Program-made: the position numbers and the translations under genes | Source: Gibbula magus | Taxonomy: Eukaryota > Mollusca > Gastropoda > Trochida > Trochidae | Assembly (NCBI GenBank): GCA_936450465.1 | Contig: OW388291.1 | Span: 73,748,436 to 73,812,435, forward strand | Reading direction: 5' to 3' | DNA length: 64,000 bases | Notes under the pieces: model-generated | The model's input: only the letters and a program-made list of their open reading frames with translations | Told to the model about the DNA's origin: nothing | Databases searched by the model: none | Shown: positions 27,001 to 32,763 of the stretch, in pieces | How positions within the stretch are numbered: position 1 is the first letter of the stretch | Layout: each line of letters begins with the position of its first letter

Positions 27001-30000
27001 ACCTCCACATCGTACTCATCAAGGATGTGTTCGGCGAAACGGCCTGCAACTGTGAATAACCATGGGTCTTCAGTCTTCAGTTGCACATGTATAGATTGCC
27101 AGTCTGATTAAAATCGACGAATGAACATTTCAAAATAGTGCATCTATATCGGGATACGAACTCATATCTTTCGGGGGTTTCCTCGCAAAACCGTCCGATA
27201 ACAACCCGTAGACTCCCATGATCTGACGCAATAAAGTTAACCAATCACAAGATCTCTAACAAAAGCTTTCGGTGCGAGAAGCTAGGGGCAGATATAACAC
27301 CAACAACTTTCCTTTCGTCTGTTCCGAATGCTTTCATTTTAATCAGACTGTATAGATTGCTGTCACAGTGCTGCTTGATTTTTATAAGCATTCACACCAC
27401 ATATTGCCAAACCAATGTTTAGAAATGTCAACAACTAATGACATTGCCTTTTTCCCCCTAATACATGATTATAGCAATTTTGTTTTGGTAGAGGGGAAGT
27501 GTCCAATGTTTTCTTTGCATATTTAAAATATTGGATACTCAAATTAAGTTTGAAACTGTTCACAAGAATAGTCCACAAGTAAAGTCGTCTGTCTCCTCAC
27601 TGTCATATATCAACTTTATATCAACTTTTGCAGTTCCATGTGGTCCCGGCACCTATGCACTGAATGGAATATGTCGACTCTGCGACTATGGACGCTATCA
27701 GAACATCTCGGGTCAGTCTTTCTGTGTTGCATGTCCGGCTGGAAAGACCACAGCTGGTCAAGGGGCTATCGCAGAAGAGGAGTGCAATGGTAACGTTGCG
27801 TTTATGGATTGAACCCTTGCTTATCAGTGTAATGGGTGCGATTGCAGACCATAATTGAAATTAGCATGTCTAGGTTATATTATGGTTGAGAAATGATCTC
27901 GGCCTAAATCGATAGTCGATAAAACTTGCAAGGGAACCGATCATTGGTTAGTTATCCCAACTATCCCTACTGTAGCGCACGCGGAACGAGGCCAGGGAAC
28001 CAGGTTGTAAATGTGACATGTTACCCATTCGAAGATATTCTAAGCGTCTTATGCATGCAAAAAAGAGTTTACATTGACACAACGTGCTAGTTAGTAGTTA
28101 TTAGCGTGCAAAATACTTCAAAACACGAAGAGAACATGAACCGTGTATAAGAAATTAAACGGATGAGAAATTGAGTAAATCTGTACTGACTGTTTCGTCC
28201 CATTTTCGTGTATCATATTTGTTCCCATGTTTCCTTTCATTTTTTACAGTTGACTCTGAATCGTTTGGTAAGTATTCTTTAAGATGTTGACACAAAACAA
28301 AAATCACTGTTCGTTTACTTTATAACGGGAATACAACCAAATATACATCTCAACAAAATTGCAAATGTATAATTAATACTTATAAAAGGTAATTCTTAAT
28401 TTAAAGAAAATGTTTAAAAAAATAACTATTAACAATTTACTGTTTTATCTTCATAAGTACGTTATCATATATATATATATATCATTGAAACAAACGAAAG
28501 TTTAAATTTAGTCACAAGTGACGATAAAAGGACTCAGTAGCATATTTGATTAATTTCCTAATTAGGACATTATTTCAGTAGTCATTCCTTAATAAATCTA
28601 TTACAAAACTTAAAAGGAATGATGGCTCTGAAATTGATAAGCAAAGTGACATTCTAGAAGAAACAAAACGTTTTTATGAAAAATTGTATTCTAAAGAAGA
28701 CTGTACAGAAATTGACTTTGAGAATCTTTTTTGTGGTACAGATATTCCAAAATTGTCTGCTGAAGATTCAGCAAATTTAGAAGGTAAAATAACCTATGAA
28801 GAATCCTTGAATGCAATAAAAAGAATGAAAAATTTTACAACAGAATTCCTCAAATTCTTGTGAAATGATATGAATAAATATTTGATTAATTCCTTAAATT
28901 ATGCATATGATCATGATTCCGTATCAGTTACCAAGAAACAAGGATTAATTACATGTTTACCAAAAGCTAATAAGCCAAAACAGTTTCTCAAATCGTGGCG
29001 TCCCATAAGTTTATTGAATACTTCATATAAACTCGCATCTGCTGTTATTGCCAATAGAATTAAACCCATACTATCAACAGTCATCGATGAGAATCAAAAG
29101 GGCTTTGTGCCTGGAAGATATGTTGGAGAGGTAACTAGACTTATCTATGATATAAGGATTACACTGAAAATTCCAAATACCTGGCCTGCTGCTGTTGATT
29201 GATTTTGAGAAGGCTTTTGACTCTGTCGATAGAAACTTTATTATGAATGTACTAACTTTCTTTAATTTTGGACCAAGTTTACAAACGTGGATTTCAATCC
29301 TTTTGAATGACATTGAATCATGTGTGCTTGTGAATGGTTTTGGGAGTTCTTTCTTCAAGATAACTAGAGGCTGCAGACAAGGGGATCCGATTATACCATA
29401 TATTTTTATTTTATGTGTAGAAATCTTAGCGCTTATGATTAGAAAAGATAAAAGAATAAAGGGTATTACAATAGGTAATATTGAAAGTATTCTGGTTCAA
29501 TTTGCCGATGATACTTAATTAACTTTAGATTGTAATGAAAAATGTCTCTACGCAGTGCTGAATGTTTTAAAGTTAATACAGAGAAAACTAGATTAATATG
29601 GATAGGATCCAAAAAAAGATCTAGGCATAAGTTATGTAAAGAGTATAACCTTGACTGGACACAATCACAATTTAATTTATTGGGTATCACTTTTGATGTT
29701 GACCTAGATTCAATGGTAGACACTAACTACTCTGAAAAGTTTGGGAGAATAGAAAGAGAAATGAAAATTTGGGAAGCAAGATTGTTAACACCTATGGGTA
29801 AAAATGTAGTTCTGAAATCCTTATTGCTCTCAAAACTTAACCATCTTTTTTTCATCCATACCAAGTCCACCAGATAATGTAATTCAATCATTTCAGAAAA
29901 AGTGCTTTGAATTCATTTGGAAGGGTAAAAAGGATAAAGTTAAAAGAAAATTTGTTTACATCTATTGCTAAATATGGAGGATTCAATGTAACAATAATAA

Positions 30001-32763
30001 AAAATACTATCAAATCCCAAAAAATAACATTGATTAAAAGACTGTTATATGATAATTCTATATGGGTTAAAAATGCTTCTATATATATACCAAATATCCA
30101 CAGACGATGGCTGGTTGACGGTATATATATTAGGAAAAATATGCTACCCACTATTTCAAATAGGTTTTGGAAGGATGTTGTGAACGCATGGTCTGATTAT
30201 CTTACAATATGTTATCAGGATGAGTTTCTAAGTACTGAGGTTTTGGATCAATCTCTAAGGTATAATAGCAATATTTTGGTAGGTGGCAAAACAGTTGTTT
30301 TTTTTATAAAAATGGGGAAGAAAATGGAATAACATACTTGAGAAATATTATGACTAATGACGGAAATATGATGTCTTTAGAAGAATTGAATGGTAAATAT
30401 GACATTTGTATAGATTTTCTCACCTTTCAAGGTTTTAAGAGAGCAATGTCTGAATATCTCAGAAAGAGAAACATTACTTTTAATTATCCAGAACCGATAC
30501 AGGTTTTTCCTATTGTACCATTCAATATTTCAAAAATATTTACAAGTAAAAAGGTTTATAATTTGCTAAACCGCCAAACCGAACAAGAGTCATCAGAAGA
30601 TGACGTATCCCACCGGTTCCACAAAATTTGTAAAACACATCTTTGACAGATACTTGTGTATCTACTACCGTACTTCAGTTAGTGGGTATTACAGATGCTG
30701 AGTTTCAGGTATGTTAGGGGTTTTAGATTTCTGCTCCAGAAGCAGTCAAAATCAACAACAACCAACATCCCTCTCATATGGAAACAGAAAAAAATTAACC
30801 TTTCAGAAAAAATCTGAAAATATCAAAAAGCACCACTTCAGTTAGTGGGTAATACACATGCAAAGTTTCAGGAAGATATGATGAACGGTTTTTGGAGCTG
30901 TGCTCCGGAAACGAACCTGTCTCTGAACAAAGTCCAAATTCAACAAGTTTCTATGGAAACGAAAAAAAAAAATGTTCAGAAATCTGAAATATCAAAAGGC
31001 ACCACTTCAGTTAGTGGGTAATACACATGCAAAGTTTCAGGAAGATATGATGAACGGTTTTGGAGCTGTGCTCCGGAAACGAACCTGTCTCTGACAAAGT
31101 CCAAATTCAACAAGTTTCTATGGAAATGAATTTTTTTTTTTTTTTTTAAATCTGAAAATATCAAAAGGCACCACTGAAGTAAATGTGTAATACATATGTG
31201 AAGTTTCAGAAAGATATGATAAATGGTTTTCGAGTTCTGCTCCGGAAACGAAATGATTACGGACGGACAGACGGACATACCGGTGGGATAAAAATCAACT
31301 GGTCAATTAAGATGGGAAGAAGCATTTGACAAATATTTCCAACAGATCGAATGGAAAAACATCAATTTCATGGCTGCCAGATGTACTCAGAGTGTTGATC
31401 TAAAATGGTTTCAGTACAATATAAATCAGAATATTTTAACAGCAAACAAATACTTATGTAAGATTGGCTATATTGATTCACCTATGTGTTCTTTTTGTAA
31501 ACAGATACTCGAGAGTGTGATGCATTTATTATGTAATTGTACCTATTCTGACAAAGTGTGGAAAGATTTGGCAGAATGGCTGGAAATATTAGCTGAAGGA
31601 TATGTTGATGTGACACCTGACAACATCCTTTTTGGTTTAAAGGGAAGAAACAACAACCCGTTAAATGTCATTTGTTTGTTGGTAAAATATAAAATCTACA
31701 CTGCGAGTAGAAAAGGGAAAAAAACAATTTTTGGACATATACAAAAAGAATTATTAAAATATTACCAAGCATGTAAATATATTGCTTTTGCAAATAATAG
31801 TCAGCCGAAATTATTTTCATTTTGGTCTTCTTTCCACACACTGTTTAGAATTATGTAAAATCTTAGATACTTAAAATGTAACTCGATGATGGAACTTGAA
31901 TTATTTGTGCCGGATGCAGAAAACCTGATGTACATGAACATAGACATATTATATATCACATAATATGTCACACATTTGATGTATCCATATAAAGGACCAC
32001 TCTTTCTTATGTACATGTAAACATCTGATGGGAAATAAAAACATTAAAAAAATATTTTAAATAATACTTGTAATCCTGTTACCAGGCTGGACTGTCAGTG
32101 TTGCCATCATAGCGGGATCTGTCTCTGCCTGTCTGCTGTTGACTGCTGCGCTCATTGTCTTCATGTACTGGAAATGGTGAATAGTAGATATTATTCCGTG
32201 CTGTTCAAATCGATCTCCGCGCTCCTTTTGCGTCAGGTTATCATTACTCAATCAGTGGCGGATGATCCAGAGAGGGGGGAGTTAAGGGAATTTGCCCTCC
32301 CCTTTTTGAATTTTTGGCATGTAAATTTGTTGGACATCCCAGCACCCGCCTCCTATCTCCACCACCCCACCCCTTTTGGACTCGTCTATGCCCATGGGTC
32401 CATTGTATGACAATGGGACTAAGGACATCACCAAAACCAATGGGAGTTTATTCAACTAATCATGTAAAAAATAAATCATTATTATATTTAATTAACTGTA
32501 AAAAATAATATTATACAAGAGAGATAGTATGGTTAATTACATAGTTATTCATATTCCCATAATATAATTCTATCGACCCTCGTATGTCAGATGAACTCAC
32601 CAGAATTATCTCTATTGCGAACAGGAAAACTCGCTACAACAAGGTGACGGCAATGCAGCTGGAACTCGTGAAAATCCAAAGACAAGTTCCTTACATCATG
32701 TCTGCCAAACCAGTCTTTATCCAGGCTGACAAGACACGGAAACTTCCTGTTGTGAACGAATAA
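2768..32763 (+). CDS. SVEP1-like multidomain type I membrane protein (5' partial)
   Basis: Fifteen exons join in phase: 2768-3056, 5789-5950, 7890-8051, 8310-8517, 12324-12499, 12733-12900, 13780-14010, 14293-14463, 20742-20945, 23193-23450, 24007-24195, 27634-27789, 28250-28267, 32086-32176 and 32625-32763. They total 2622 nt, 873 residues plus TAA. Domains in order are a partial module, two ephrin-receptor-like cysteine repeats, a pentraxin/LamG-like fold, two EGF, TSP1, sushi, a second module with RTRRS, a third ephrin-receptor-like repeat, one membrane helix and a basic tail. Most exons are symmetric phase 1-1, the signature of exon shuffling. The domain set resembles SVEP1-type proteins, but SVEP1 itself is secreted, so orthology is not claimed. 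The role is inferred to be cell-surface adhesion or ligand recognition. The 5' end and signal peptide lie left of the window. AATAAA at 32951 is a likely poly(A) signal. Confidence 0.85.
3244..3733. mobile_element. CGTACG-rich MITE, PIF/Harbinger-like (TTA target duplication)
   Basis: The left end AGCGGCTGTCACAACCC (3244) is mirrored by GGGTTGTGACAGCCGCT ending at 3733. The inverted arms extend about 70 bp, through GTCTACCGACAAAAACGTGG and its complement. TTA at 3241-3243 and 3734-3736 is a 3-bp target duplication, as expected for PIF/Harbinger elements. There is no transposase, so the element is non-autonomous. Confidence 0.75.
3737..3973. mobile_element. Fragment of the same CGTACG-rich MITE family
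   Basis: 3908-3973 repeats the right terminus of the 3244-3733 element almost exactly, ending GGGTTGTGACAGCCGCT. A second diverged terminus, GATGGGTTGTGACATGGGCT, lies near 3809-3829. The piece is truncated or composite, and no intact pair of ends is visible. Confidence 0.6.
4858..5622. mobile_element. Longer CGTACG-rich MITE, inverted relative of 15645-16601
   Basis: The left end AGCGGTCGCAACCC matches the complement of the right end of the 15645-16601 element. The right end GGGTTGTGACCTAGGT, followed by TTA, matches its left end. Internal blocks are shared: GTAAGTACGTTGTAAG, AGCAGATCACAGCCAGGC and CTCCCCACGTTTTCAG. The two copies are therefore one family in opposite orientation. The left target triplet is not conserved. 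Confidence 0.65.
5789..5950 (+). CDS. Receptor exon: ephrin-receptor-like cysteine module 1
   Basis: This phase 1-1 exon of 54 codons has an acceptor TTTTTCCAG and a donor GTAAAA. It encodes a G-Y-x4-G-x-C-x2-C-x2-G-x-(Y/F)-x7-Q-x2-C-x2-C pattern: CEKCPIGYFTDRAGQTECTA, then CP and a threonine run. This is the GCC2/GCC3 (ephrin-receptor-like) signature found in many extracellular proteins, stabilised by disulphides. Confidence 0.85.
6170..6700 (+). repeat. Dispersed repeat, copy 2
   Basis: Diverged copy of 1625-2300 in the same orientation, sharing the blocks listed there. It lies in the intron between the two cysteine-module exons. The open frame at 6565-6771 has no protein-like features. 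Confidence 0.4.
7067..7081. promoter_or_regulatory. Overlapping TGACCTTGA extended half-sites (speculative)
   Basis: TGACCTTGA occurs at 7067-7075 and again at 7073-7081. The complement TCAAGGTCA also occurs at 7307-7315 and 7457-7465. TCAAGGTCA is the known extended half-site bound by ERR and SF-1 family nuclear receptors. The later two lie inside a tandem repeat, so they are probably repeat content and not a selected enhancer. Confidence 0.2.
7240..7510 (+). repeat. Two-copy tandem repeat of about 150 bp
   Basis: Two adjacent units each contain CTTCATTTG.GGAA, a TTTTCAAGGTCACTA block and a TTTTGACCAG(T/C)TTTTAAAATGTT-type block. The first runs to about 7350 and the second to about 7505. 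The unit is non-coding. Confidence 0.6.
7890..8051 (+). CDS. Receptor exon: ephrin-receptor-like cysteine module 2
   Basis: Phase 1-1 exon of 54 codons, acceptor CATTGCAG, donor GTAATA. It encodes VECRPGWFSS, CSPCSVDQYQDEWGKRGCSR and CP, the same C-x2-C plus aromatic/Gln spacing as the previous exon. The two modules have the same length (162 nt), which suggests exon duplication. Confidence 0.85.
8310..12900 (+). CDS. Receptor exons 4-6: pentraxin/laminin-G-like domain
   Basis: Exons 8310-8517 (phase 1 to 2), 12324-12499 (2 to 1) and 12733-12900 (1 to 1) encode one domain of about 184 residues. Visible hallmarks are DFTLMLWFRVSSSEG near the start, SRWHQYV in the middle and GFVGSVSQLNIWSSDQLVS near the end. 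These match the strand pattern and the G-x-(V/L)-x2-(L/V)-N-(I/L)-W signature of pentraxin and LamG jelly-roll folds. Unlike its neighbours, this domain is split by introns within the fold. The calcium-binding residues typical of classical pentraxins could not be confirmed. Confidence 0.75.
8884..9060 (+). mobile_element. tRNA-derived SINE
   Basis: A diverged tRNA-like head begins at GGCGCGGGTGACTCGCTCCA. A B-box-like GGTTTGATTCTCC follows, then a SINE-core-like GGTGTCACCTTGGGCAAGTG segment. It lies in an intron of the receptor gene. The tail is not sharply defined. Confidence 0.5.
9452..9833. mobile_element. Family A tandem-unit element, short copy
   Basis: The TA-flanked ends TCCCACCCGT (9452) and ACCGGTGGGA (to 9833) are inverted with one mismatch. 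Inside the left end is a GTCCGTCCGTCCG tract, then CGTTTCCGGAACAGAACT. Next come about 1.5 diverged units with TTCATGATATAATTCTGAAACT, ATTACCCACCAACTGAAG and TTTGATATTTTCAG. It is non-coding and the same family as 30608-31288. Confidence 0.65.
10055..10300 (+). repeat. Dispersed repeat related to 21850-22045
   Basis: It shares with 21850-22045 an ATCACCCTATAT / TCTCCCTATATACTG block, ACCAATGAACA, TGTAGCAAATT and GAACCACGTGAC. It is non-coding, and its element class is unknown. Confidence 0.45.
10301..12323. other. Intron sequence, AT-rich, no gene
   Basis: This is intron between the first two pentraxin exons. Apart from a diverged repeat at about 11540-11760 (shared with 18590-18760 and 19140-19330; blocks TTAGTGGTTTA, AAATTCTCCAAA and a CAAAAT tract), I see nothing of note. 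Confidence 0.5.
12901..13779. other. Intron, nothing recognised
   Basis: The donor GTATGT at 12901 and acceptor TTGTTCAG at 13779 bound this stretch. No exon, RNA gene or clear mobile element was recognised inside. Confidence 0.5.
13780..14010 (+). CDS. Receptor exon: two EGF-like repeats
   Basis: This phase 1-1 exon of 77 codons encodes two six-cysteine EGF modules. The first begins DACVSSPCLEGECVD and ends GFTGRDCD. The second begins NIDDCLSHMCGNNGSCIDG and ends FTGEFCD. The second carries the N-(I/V)-D-(D/E)-C opening and the aromatic residue typical of calcium-binding EGF. The exon is symmetric, so both repeats moved or duplicated as one unit. Confidence 0.93.
14293..14463 (+). CDS. Receptor exon: thrombospondin type 1 repeat
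   Basis: Phase 1-1 exon of 57 codons with the WGPWGNWSRCSEECGGGRWS opening, then RSRRCDNP, a GGxxC segment and a terminal NHTCP. The W-x2-W-x2-W-S-x-C pattern is the TSP1 hallmark and a known site for C-mannosylation and O-fucosylation. The predicted six cysteines are present. Donor GTGAGC. Confidence 0.95.
14640..15644 (+). pseudogene. APE-class LINE, ORF1 and start of ORF2 (fossil)
   Basis: A frame opening at 14663 (MASLSDIDYV) continues, after a frameshift, into 14746-15165. That part is a charged coiled-coil (DMKSEVTSKLDSFEATFEQK). After another shift 15168-15577 encodes a globular part with RTIVIKNLAE and IMKEKR. This arrangement of coiled coil plus RRM-like region matches LINE ORF1. 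From about 15583 LGVWNVGGWSTLDEENNTF looks like the start of an ORF2 endonuclease, which then breaks off at a MITE insertion and resumes at 16605. Several frameshifts show it is dead. Confidence 0.7.
15645..16601. mobile_element. CGTACG-rich Harbinger-like MITE inserted in LINE
   Basis: The element of 957 bp is flanked by TTA at 15642-15644 and 16602-16604. Removing it and one TTA rejoins the LINE reading frame (N-N-T-F then R-Q-D-V), which independently fixes both ends. The termini AGCCTTGGTCCCAACCC and GGGTTGTGACCGCCACT are inverted with a few mismatches. Internal sequence is full of CGTACG and ACGTGC and matches 4858-5622 in inverse orientation. There is no transposase frame. Confidence 0.8.
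16602..18640 (+). pseudogene. APE-class LINE ORF2, continued (RT core deleted)
   Basis: The frame from 16605 gives endonuclease motifs: VCETFL, GNNRKS, KRGSGGVGVFVDN and VSVSYLPP. After shifts come VGDWNARHGTRDV-like sequence, NGRIGKTKFTCVS and VVDYVVVPQ. The linker continues through 17518-17790 and 17841-18030 (WKSFYEKLYSK). At about 18040 it jumps to a post-RT segment (LVEPVLFYGSGIWG, IQNRACKYFLGAGK, RGDMGW), so the reverse transcriptase palm with its YxDD box is missing. It lies in the intron between the TSP1 and sushi exons. Confidence 0.8.
18590..19330 (+). repeat. Diverged repeat, two copies
   Basis: Blocks near 18597-18720 and 19145-19320 resemble each other and 11540-11760. They share GAGCTATCAAACATG / AAGCTATTAAACATG, CTTTAGTGGTTTA-like sequence, AAATTCT.C.AA and a CAAAAT tract. 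The sequence is non-coding and of unknown class. Confidence 0.4.
19456..20355. mobile_element. Family B tandem-unit element, + orientation copy
   Basis: It starts at TATCCCCCGCC. There follow five near-identical units of about 150 bp, each with CACCAAGTTTCGTTGAGATA, TTTCGAGTTCTGTTC, CATTTCCATGGAAACGGTCA and GAAAACCCCAAAAGGCACAT. It closes with GGACGGACGGACGG and GAGCCCATTTCAATATC. The open frames through the units are repeat artefacts. It is an inverted copy of 53643-54618. Homology continues about 25 bp beyond the left TATCCCCC, so that terminus is uncertain. Confidence 0.8.
20742..20945 (+). CDS. Receptor exon: sushi (CCP) domain
   Basis: Phase 1-1 exon of 68 codons, acceptor TTTCTTCAG. 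It encodes VCVDVTPPTNGSFNCD, then VCNVSCDEGYDFDIP, then YQCGKENGYIWNF and LPNC. The C-x-P-P-x-NG opening, the C-x2-GY-x-(F/L) centre and the W before the last cysteine are the sushi signature. Its position after TSP1 fits complement-like recognition proteins. Confidence 0.85.
20946..23192. other. Intron with dispersed repeats, no gene
   Basis: It holds a repeat at 21850-22045 related to 10055-10300 and a SINE at 22083-22245. At 21856-21879 there is a perfect 10-bp-stem hairpin (GCTTGGGGCG..CGCCCCAAGC). Elsewhere I recognised nothing. Confidence 0.5.
22083..22245 (-). mobile_element. tRNA-derived SINE, antisense
   Basis: Read on the minus strand it opens with GTCGTGCGGTAAGCTG and carries a B box within GGGTTCGAATCCCGCACGGG. 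It ends with a short domain containing AAGTACAAGAATTTGTACT, itself a palindrome. A second copy is at 46298-46460 and a partial one at 46079-46142. Confidence 0.7.
23193..23450 (+). CDS. Receptor exon: unknown module, N-terminal part, with furin-like site
   Basis: Phase 1-1 exon of 86 codons. It begins EISPPEVLTVHY, has cysteines in DLVCGE, IPCVMDRRCH and DTCENT, then RTRRSANTVAFNVTF. RTRR at 23390-23401 fits the furin consensus R-x-(K/R)-R. The part after that site resembles VKRSTNSS onward in the first visible exon, so the module is present twice. I recognise no named domain. The alternation of cysteines and beta-like segments suggests an extracellular fold. Confidence 0.85.
23496..23596. 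repeat. Direct-plus-inverted repeat hairpin next to donor site
   Basis: CACGTGTTAAACTGCTGGAT occurs twice directly (from 23499 and from 23532). Its complement then occurs once (GAATCAC-type start, ending AACACGTGTTC at 23596). The last copy and its complement form a long, almost perfect stem. It lies only about 45 bp downstream of the exon donor at 23451. Confidence 0.75.
24007..24195 (+). CDS. Receptor exon: unknown module, C-terminal part, second copy
   Basis: Phase 1-1 exon of 63 codons, acceptor ATACTTGCAG, donor GTAAGT. It encodes ATNGLIAGLKDVSSAVTHMN, then GSFTVNMDGQDFHLN and a C-terminal pair of cysteines ending VDAYC. It parallels the helix, glycine and cysteine layout of 2768-3056. 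As there, it is followed directly by an ephrin-receptor-like module. Confidence 0.8.
24350..25130 (+). mobile_element. Family C tandem-unit element
   Basis: It begins near TGTCCCCCGAAAATGTTTTC and TCCGTCCGTCATTCCG. Four units of about 160 bp follow, each with CTCAAAAACCGTTCA, CCAAACTTGGTATTTGCTTA, GTGGTGCCTTTTGCTA, GGTTTCCATGGAAACAATTT and GGACCTTTTCCGGCCTCTAT. It is non-coding. It sits about 150 bp after the donor of the 24007-24195 exon. The right terminus was not found. Confidence 0.75.
25503..25868. mobile_element. TTAA-flanked MITE, piggyBac-like
   Basis: TTAA at 25503-25506 is followed by AGGAGCAGTAGCACGTTTTT. The right end AAAAACGTGCTACTGCATGC and CCCT is followed by TTAA at 25865-25868. 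The inverted ends match over about 20 bp with one small gap. TTAA duplication is the piggyBac hallmark. No transposase frame is present. Confidence 0.65.
26290..27400 (-). pseudogene. APE-class LINE endonuclease fragment, antisense
   Basis: On the minus strand it encodes GGILWLKLSHK, DADDFFETLL, YICGDFNSRCA, ANICIVNGRKGENDVTYVST, TSVVDYCLSNF and SDFRIIRP. The G-D-F-N and S-V-V-D-Y motifs with this spacing are characteristic of LINE apurinic-type endonucleases. Frameshifts near 26950 break it, and a MITE (27100-27350) interrupts the N-terminal part. It is related to the 16602-18640 copy but not from the same insertion. Confidence 0.75.
27100..27350. mobile_element. MITE with 10-bp target duplication, Mutator-like
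   Basis: The terminal repeats CAGTCTGATTAAAAT (from 27100) and ATTTTAATCAGACTG (to 27350) are inverted. TATAGATTGC at 27090-27099 and 27351-27360 is a 10-bp target duplication, in the 9-11 bp range of Mutator-like elements. A diverged second copy is at 55350-55602. Confidence 0.8.
27634..27789 (+). CDS. Receptor exon: ephrin-receptor-like cysteine module 3
   Basis: Phase 1-1 exon of 52 codons. It encodes IPCGPGTYALNGICRLCDYG, then YQNISGQSFCVACPAGKTT and EEECN. It has the same C-x-P-G-x-Y, C-x2-C and Q-x2-C-x2-C pattern as modules 1 and 2. It is the last folded ectodomain unit before the membrane. Confidence 0.88.
28250..28267 (+). CDS. Receptor microexon (18 nt)
   Basis: An 18-nt segment lies between a polypyrimidine acceptor (TTTCATTTTTTACAG) and a strong donor (GTAAGT). 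It is phase 1-1 and encodes six juxtamembrane residues, V-D-S-E-S-F. Skipping it keeps the frame. The splice signals are convincing, but usage cannot be proved from DNA alone. Confidence 0.6.
28570..32045 (+). pseudogene. L1-like LINE, 5'-truncated, with nested insertion
   Basis: The reverse transcriptase reads LPKANKPKQFLKSWRPISLL, IDENQKGFVPGRYVG, DFEKAFDSVDRNF, RGCRQGDPIIPYIF and FADDT (the catalytic YxDD box as FADD). It breaks into several frames with stops at about 28861, 29203 and 29517. After the family A insertion (30608-31288) it resumes at 31302 with GQLRWEEAFDKYF. It continues to a C-terminal cysteine-histidine motif (CSFCKQILESVMHLLCNC) and a stop near 31858. An A-rich tail ends about 32045. 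Motif order fits L1/Tx1-type non-LTR elements. It lies in the intron before the membrane exon. Confidence 0.85.
30608..31288. mobile_element. Family A tandem-unit element inserted in LINE
   Basis: The ends TCCCACCGGT and ACCGGTGGGA form 10-bp perfect inverted termini flanked by TA at 30606-30607 and 31289-31290. Inside are about four units of roughly 150 bp with CACTTCAGTTAGTGGGTAAT, TGCAAAGTTTCAGGAAGATA, CTCCGGAAACGAACCTGTCT and GTTTCTATGGAAACGAAAAA. A GGACGGACAGACGGACA tract precedes the right end. Removing it brings the two LINE halves together. Confidence 0.8.
32086..32176 (+). CDS. Receptor exon: transmembrane helix
   Basis: The acceptor TGTTACCAG is followed by a phase 1 to 2 exon. It encodes GWTVSVAIIAGSV and SACLLLTAALIVFMYWK, an uninterrupted hydrophobic stretch of about 22 residues ended by aromatic and basic residues, as in a type I anchor. 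Reading past the donor gives W then TGA, so the tail depends on correct splicing. Confidence 0.85.
32625..32763 (+). CDS. Receptor last exon: cytoplasmic tail
   Basis: The acceptor TCTATTGCGAACAG at 32624 restores phase, giving W-K-T-R-Y-N-K-V directly after the helix, a basic stop-transfer. It continues through MQLELVKIQRQVPYIM to KLPVVNE and TAA. A nearer-looking acceptor at 32590 would produce TGA at the junction and was not chosen. The tail is 45 residues long with two tyrosines and ends in no canonical PDZ motif that I recognise. Confidence 0.65.

Noticed and set aside
28867..29518. Functional reverse transcriptase gene
   Set aside because: Stops and frameshifts at about 28861, 29203 and 29517, a FADD in place of the usual YxDD start, and a nested insertion show that it is dead.
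32591..32624. Use of the 32590 acceptor for the cytoplasmic tail exon
   Set aside because: It gives TG|A, a stop at the junction. The acceptor at 32624 keeps the frame. Kept as a possible alternative in the findings.
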